Shown here: one piece after another, positions 60,570-64,000 of the stretch
Layout: each line of letters opens with the position of its first letter
How positions within the stretch are numbered: the first letter of the stretch is position 1
Source of the DNA: Hominenteromicrobium mulieris
GTDB lineage: Bacteria > Bacillota > Clostridia > Oscillospirales > Acutalibacteraceae
Direction of reading: 5' to 3'
Assembly: GCA_021029595.1 (NCBI GenBank)
Contig: JAJJOY010000003.1
Coordinates: 124,001 to 188,000, forward strand
DNA: 64,000 bases
Notes under the pieces: model-generated
Databases searched by the model: none
The model's input: the letters and a program-made list of their open reading frames with translations, nothing else
What the model was told of the DNA's origin: nothing
Program-made: the position numbers and the translations under genes

Positions 60570-61678
60570 TTTTATCCTGCAGCACGGGCGGCGGGCACAA
60601 CACGGCGGCACAAGCGGTTTTTGAGGCGCTGACGGAACGCGGGCACCACGCCGTGCGCATGGACCCGTACACGCTGGTGAGCGAGGAGCTTGCAAATAAA
60701 GTCGGGCAGACCTATATAAAGTTGGTACAGAAAAGCCCGAAGCTGTTTGGCGCGGTCTATGACCTCGGTAACGCGTACCGTAAGCTGCCGGGGCGCTCGC
60801 CGGTGTACCACATCAACGGCAAAATGGCGCCGTACATGCAGAAATACCTTGCGAAACACCTAACGGACGTGATCGTCTGCACGCATTTGTACCCGGCGGA
60901 GATTTTGACGCACATGCGGCTAAACGGCATGGAAACGCCGCCGTTTGTGTTTATTGCGACGGACTACACTTGCGTTCCGTTTACGGAGGAATCGGACTGC
61001 GACTTGTACGTGACGCCCTCCCCGCTTTTGAGCAGCGATTTCACCGGGCGAGGCATTCCTGCGGAAAAATTGCGGCCGCTGGGCATCCCGGTGCGGCTGG
61101 ATTTTTCCGATGATACCATCACGAAAGACAGAGCGCGGGAAGCGCTTAACTTGCCGAAAGACAGGCGCACGTTGCTGCTTTCCGGCGGGAGCATGGGCGC
61201 GGGGGCAATTATTAATGCCGTGCGGGCACTGCTGCCGTATTTGAAGCAAAATGCAAACTGCGACCTCAACATTTTGTGCGGCAGCAATGAGGCGCTGTTT
61301 GACAGCGTGGAAACTGAATTTGCAGAAAATGGGCAAATCACGCCGATGCACAGCACGAACAAAATGGCACTGTATTTAAAGGCAAGCAACGTATTTATCT
61401 CGAAGCCGGGCGGACTTTCATCTACGGAGAGCGCCGCGGCGGGCGTGCCGCTTGTGCACATTTCGCCGATACCCGGGTGCGAAAGCCGCAACGCGGAGTT
61501 TTTTGCCAAGGAGGGTATCGCCGTAAAGGTGGAAAACACAGAAACAGAGCTTTTGTCGGCGGTGGAAAGGCTTTCGGAGCCGGGAAATGCAGAAGAAATG
61601 CGCAAACGGCAGAGAGCAGTTATCAATCAAAATGCAGCCATAGATATTTGCGAGCTGTTGGAAACGGTAGCACAGTGA
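60557..61678 (+). CDS. MGDG-synthase-type diacylglycerol glycosyltransferase (UgtP-like)
   Basis: The 373-residue protein is of the MGD/UgtP family of GT28 enzymes: 'LILSCSTGGGHNTAAQAVFEAL' (LSCSTGGGHNTAAQAVFEAL), 'VCTHLYPAEIL', 'TLLLSGGSMGAGAI' and the donor-binding end 'FISKPGGLSSTESAAAGVPLVH'. It adds sugar from a nucleotide donor to diacylglycerol, making membrane glycolipids and lipoteichoic acid anchors. It works at the inner leaflet. It overlaps the PlsY-like gene, so the two form a lipid-synthesis pair under the TetR regulator. Confidence 0.92.
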   Translation: MEALILSCSTGGGHNTAAQAVFEALTERGHHAVRMDPYTLVSEELANKVGQTYIKLVQKSPKLFGAVYDLGNAYRKLPGRSPVYHINGKMAPYMQKYLAKHLTDVIVCTHLYPAEILTHMRLNGMETPPFVFIATDYTCVPFTEESDCDLYVTPSPLLSSDFTGRGIPAEKLRPLGIPVRLDFSDDTITKDRAREALNLPKDRRTLLLSGGSMGAGAIINAVRALLPYLKQNANCDLNILCGSNEALFDSVETEFAENGQITPMHSTNKMALYLKASNVFISKPGGLSSTESAAAGVPLVHISPIPGCESRNAEFFAKEGIAVKVENTETELLSAVERLSEPGNAEEMRKRQRAVINQNAAIDICELLETVAQ

Positions 61679-61696
61679 TGACGCAAAATGTGGGTT

Positions 61697-61896
61697 AAAA
61701 GTTTTTGATCGACCTTTTTTCAAAAAAGGTCGCGGATTCTTAGGGCTGAGCCCTAAGCCGAACTCCGCAGAGTTCGGAATACTTTTGCCTAACTCAAAAC
61801 TAGGAAGGTAGATTTGAACGTCCGGGGGACGTTCAAATTGTAGGGAACCCAGTTGCATGGGTTCCCTGAAAGAGCGGCTTTGCGCCGCTTTTTTTA
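61697..61896 (+). repeat. Dispersed structured intergenic repeat, copy C
   Basis: Plus-strand copy beginning AAAAGTTTTTGATC, the longest of the four (200 bases). Hairpin 1 CCTTTTTTCAAAAAAGG, hairpin 2 TTAGGGCTGAGCCCTAA, hairpin 3 AACTCCGCAGAGTT, AAAACTAGGAAGGTAG block, hairpin 4 (TTTGAACGTCC…GGACGTTCAAA), hairpin 5 (GGGAACCC…GGGTTCCC around AGTTGCAT) and a closing terminator-like AGCGGC-TTTGC-GCCGCT with T-run. It lies between the convergent glycosyltransferase and hydrogenase genes. Confidence 0.8.
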
Positions 61897-61961
61897 TATA
61901 CACAGTTTTTTTCTAAGTGAAAGGTACCGTGAAGTTCATTAGCACGCTGTATCACTTCCTT

Positions 61962-61978
61962 TCCCTCTGTCAGAGGGA
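61962..61978 (+). repeat. Short palindrome TCCCTCTG-T-CAGAGGGA
   Basis: A perfect 8-base inverted repeat in the gap before the hydrogenase terminator. Similar short palindromes are scattered in Clostridia intergenic regions as I recall; only one copy is in this window. Confidence 0.35.
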
Positions 61979-61986
61979 GCCGACAT

Positions 61987-62022
61987 AAAAAGAGCCACTG
62001 TGATTACTCGCAGTGGCTCTTA
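61987..62022 (-). terminator. Terminator of the hydrogenase operon
   Basis: On the minus strand AAGAGCCACTG pairs perfectly with CAGTGGCTCTT, then TTTT. Confidence 0.9.
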
Positions 62023-62040
62023 AACACCTTAAATTTAAAT

Positions 62041-63780
62041 TTAGAAACGATCGCGCTTGACGTAAGACGTATGCAGCAGCTCGTGTGCCTTATGGCAGCC
62101 GGGCTCGCCGCCCATCCATTCGTAGCACTCCTTGACGACGGGGTTCAGGTGGCTCTTTCTGAGCGTCTTGGCCGCGTCCTCATCGTAGAGGGCTTTTGCA
62201 CGCAGGGCCTTAATGTCCGTGAAGCTGCGAACCGTAGACGGCTGAATCGGCTGGCCGCCGCCGTTTACGCAACCGCCCGGGCAGCACATGACTTCCACGA
62301 TGTGGTAGTCGGCTTCGCCGCTTTCAATCTTCTTGAGCAGCTCGTTTGCGTTATTCAGACCGCTGACGACAGCGACCTTGACATCCATACCGGCAACCTT
62401 GTAAACAGCTTCCTTGAAGCCCTTCGTACCGCGAATCTCTTTGTACTCGATGTTATCGTGGTCGACGCCCTCAAGCACATCGGCTGCGGTACGGAGCGCT
62501 GCTTCCAGAACGCCGCCCGTCGCGCCGAAGATCGTAGCTGCGCCGGTGGAAACGCCCATAACCGGGTCAAAATCCTCTTCCGGCAGTCTTGCAAAGTTGA
62601 GCTGTGCCATCTTAATCATGCGGGCAAGCTCGCGGGTGGTAATGGAGATATCAACGTCCGGCACACCGGCTGCGTCTTCGTCGTCACGGTTGATCTCGAA
62701 TTTCTTCGCGACGCACGGCATGACGGAAACAGAAACGATGTTGTTCGGATCGATGCCTTCTCTTTCCGCAAACCACGTTTTGATGAGCGCACCAGTCATC
62801 TGCTGCGGGGACTTGCAGGTGGAGAGGTTTTCTGTGAGGCTCGGGAAGTAGTGCTCGCAGAACTTGACCCAGCCCGGAGAGCAGGAGGTGATGATCGGCA
62901 GCTTGCCGCCGTTCTTCACGCGGTCAATGAACTCGTTTGCTTCTTCCATGATGGTCATATCGGCACCGAAATCGGTATCGTAGACCTTATCGAAGCCAAG
63001 GCGGCGCAGGGCTGCGACCATCTTGCCTTCTACGTTCGTGCCGATCGGCATACCGAACTCTTCGCCGAGCGCTGCGCGCACAGCCGGAGCCGTCTGCACG
63101 ACAACGACCTTTTCCGGATCGTTGATGGCATCGATGACCTGCTGGGTATTGTCCTTTTCGGTGAGGGCACCTGTCGGGCAGGCTACGATACACTGGCCGC
63201 AGGAAACGCAGGCCACTTCGCTGAGCGGCATCTCAAATGCGCAGCCGATCTCGGTATCGAAACCGCGGTTGTTCGCGCCGATGACGGCGACGTGCTGCTG
63301 CTGGCAGGCTGCCACGCAGCGGCGGCACAGGATGCACTTTGCATTATCTCTTTCGAGGTACAGGGTGCTGTAATCCTTTTTGCCGGCGGGAACGGCGCCT
63401 TCGTAGCGGTTCTCGCTGTCGATACCCATATCGTTGCAGAGCTTCTGCAGCTCGCAGGTGCCGCTTCTCTTGCAGGAGAGACATTTGCGGTCATGCACGG
63501 AGAGCAAGAGCTCCAGTGTCATTTTTCTGGATTTCTGAACCTTCGGCGTATTGGTGAAGACCTCCATGCCCTCGTTTACCGGGTACACGCAGGCGGCAAC
63601 AAGCGATTTTGCGCCCTTAACTTCGACCATGCACATACGGCATGCGCCGATCTGGTTGACGTCCTTCAAGAAGCAAAGGGTGGGAATGTCGATTCCGGCT
63701 TCTCTTGCGGCTTCGAGGATCGTGCTGCCGGCAGCGACCTCGTAGGACATGCCGTTGATCTTAATATTTACCATATCCAT
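62041..63780 (-). CDS. hydA: [FeFe] hydrogenase catalytic subunit (HydA, NADH/ferredoxin-linked type)
   Basis: The 579-residue enzyme makes or oxidises H2. Order of domains: [2Fe-2S] ferredoxin (about 1-80, 'CRMCMVEVKG'), a His/Cys [4Fe-4S] site ('HDRKCLSCKRSGTCELQKLC'), a 2[4Fe-4S] ferredoxin (about 140-215, 'CILCRRCVAAC' and 'CVSCGQCIVACPTGAL'), and the H-cluster domain with L1 'TSCSPGWVKFCE', L2 'MPCVAKKFE' and L3 'EVMCCPGGCVNGGGQP'. This layout is that of bifurcating or NADH-dependent trimeric hydrogenases. ATG 63780 was chosen; another in-frame ATG lies two codons in. Last gene of its operon. Confidence 0.95.
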   Translation of the reverse strand: MDMVNIKINGMSYEVAAGSTILEAAREAGIDIPTLCFLKDVNQIGACRMCMVEVKGAKSLVAACVYPVNEGMEVFTNTPKVQKSRKMTLELLLSVHDRKCLSCKRSGTCELQKLCNDMGIDSENRYEGAVPAGKKDYSTLYLERDNAKCILCRRCVAACQQQHVAVIGANNRGFDTEIGCAFEMPLSEVACVSCGQCIVACPTGALTEKDNTQQVIDAINDPEKVVVVQTAPAVRAALGEEFGMPIGTNVEGKMVAALRRLGFDKVYDTDFGADMTIMEEANEFIDRVKNGGKLPIITSCSPGWVKFCEHYFPSLTENLSTCKSPQQMTGALIKTWFAEREGIDPNNIVSVSVMPCVAKKFEINRDDEDAAGVPDVDISITTRELARMIKMAQLNFARLPEEDFDPVMGVSTGAATIFGATGGVLEAALRTAADVLEGVDHDNIEYKEIRGTKGFKEAVYKVAGMDVKVAVVSGLNNANELLKKIESGEADYHIVEVMCCPGGCVNGGGQPIQPSTVRSFTDIKALRAKALYDEDAAKTLRKSHLNPVVKECYEWMGGEPGCHKAHELLHTSYVKRDRF

Positions 63781-63800
63781 GCTATTCTCAACTTCCTTCC

Positions 63801-64000
63801 TTACTTCTTTTCGATGGCGCCGAACTTGCACTTTTCACGGCAGACGCCGCACTTGATGCACTTCTGCGTATCGATGACATGCGGCTCGCGGACGGTGCCG
63901 GAGATAGCGCCGACCGGGCAGTTGCGTGCGCAGAGCGTGCAGCCCTTGCACTTGTCCGCATCGATGACGTAATTCGTGAGGGCCTTGCAGGCGCCTGCCG
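63801..64000 (-). CDS. C-terminus of HydB/NuoF-like hydrogenase subunit (partial)
   Basis: The minus-strand reading, open to the window edge, encodes about 66 residues that end 21 bases before hydA. They contain a ferredoxin domain with '[18 protein letters not shown]' and '[16 protein letters not shown]', the typical C-terminal 2[4Fe-4S] tail of HydB/NuoF flavoproteins, which pass electrons from NADH to HydA. The rest of the gene is outside the window. Confidence 0.85.
   Translation of the reverse strand, partial: AGACKALTNYVIDADKCKGCTLCARNCPVGAISGTVREPHVIDTQKCIKCGVCREKCKFGAIEKK

Noticed and set aside
62071-63972. Plus-strand open frame of 633 codons opposite hydA
   Set aside because: It is the mirror of a hydrogenase with every cluster motif; long antisense frames are common in GC-rich coding DNA, and it has no family-like content.
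1-64000. CRISPR arrays, tRNA or rRNA genes, IS elements, prophage, attachment sites
   Set aside because: I looked for regular short repeats, cloverleaf genes, rRNA-like stretches, and transposase/integrase motifs, and saw none.

Overview
The window is chromosomal DNA of an anaerobic, low-oxygen-metabolism member of the Clostridia, most likely a gut Oscillospirales/Ruminococcaceae-type organism. The reasons are a SCIFF peptide with its radical-SAM maturase, pyruvate formate-lyase under a ZTP riboswitch, an electron-bifurcating-type [FeFe] hydrogenase, Firmicutes sigma-A promoters (TTGACA/TATAAT with 17-nt spacers), strong Shine-Dalgarno sites, YesMN/LplABC-type carbohydrate uptake, and GC-rich codon use. 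No phage, IS element, CRISPR array, rRNA or tRNA was seen; most of the DNA is well-packed housekeeping and accessory metabolism.

Layout. 0-8 kb: tandem AAA+ ATPase, CutC, asparaginase, type I dehydroquinase, a lipoprotein, an IlvD/Edd dehydratase. 7.8-11.5 kb: a polar amino-acid ABC importer with two tandem substrate-binding lipoproteins whose fold order is circularly permuted, each behind its own copy of the same operator and promoter. 11.6-16.7 kb: RmuC, then sulfur assimilation (Rrf2 regulator, cysK, metY); cysK and metY are each preceded by a tiny leader ORF. 16.7-19.8 kb: SCIFF peptide, its maturase and an overlapping Orn/Lys/Arg-type decarboxylase. 20-24 kb: MATE exporter, methyltransferase, CBM9-like protein. 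23-27 kb: divergent GH130 phosphorylase and GH36 alpha-galactosidase. 27-29 kb: SH3 lipoprotein and two TrkA-type RCK proteins. 29-33 kb: siroheme-type reductase and a FecBCD-type importer. 32.8-36 kb: ZTP riboswitch, pflB, pflA. 36-38.4 kb: DUF1538 membrane protein with a tandem-PII protein. 38.5-45 kb: YesM/YesN two-component system with LplABC-type sugar importer. 45-49 kb: MORN protein, metallo-beta-lactamase-fold protein, small YtxH-like protein, TrmL. 49-53 kb: pgk-tpiA-gpmI. 53-57 kb: lipoprotein, flavoprotein, and a TetM-like GTPase fused to a Rae1/YacP-like NYN nuclease. 57.5-62 kb: DUF1846 enzyme, TetR regulator, PlsY-like acyltransferase and diacylglycerol glycosyltransferase. 62-64 kb: [FeFe] hydrogenase operon running off the end.

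The most unusual things are (1) the natural circular permutation of both SBP_bac_3 proteins; (2) the GTPase-NYN fusion, suggesting an A-site factor and an A-site nuclease in one chain; (3) a family of 160-200-bp intergenic repeats, four copies, with hairpins whose stems change in a compensatory way while loops stay fixed, the three complete copies lying between convergent genes; (4) short leader peptides in front of cysK (with an Arg-Arg-Cys-Cys run) and metY; and (5) an internally duplicated DUF1538 membrane protein next to an internally duplicated PII protein. All functional statements are from reading the sequence and general family knowledge; no database search was run.
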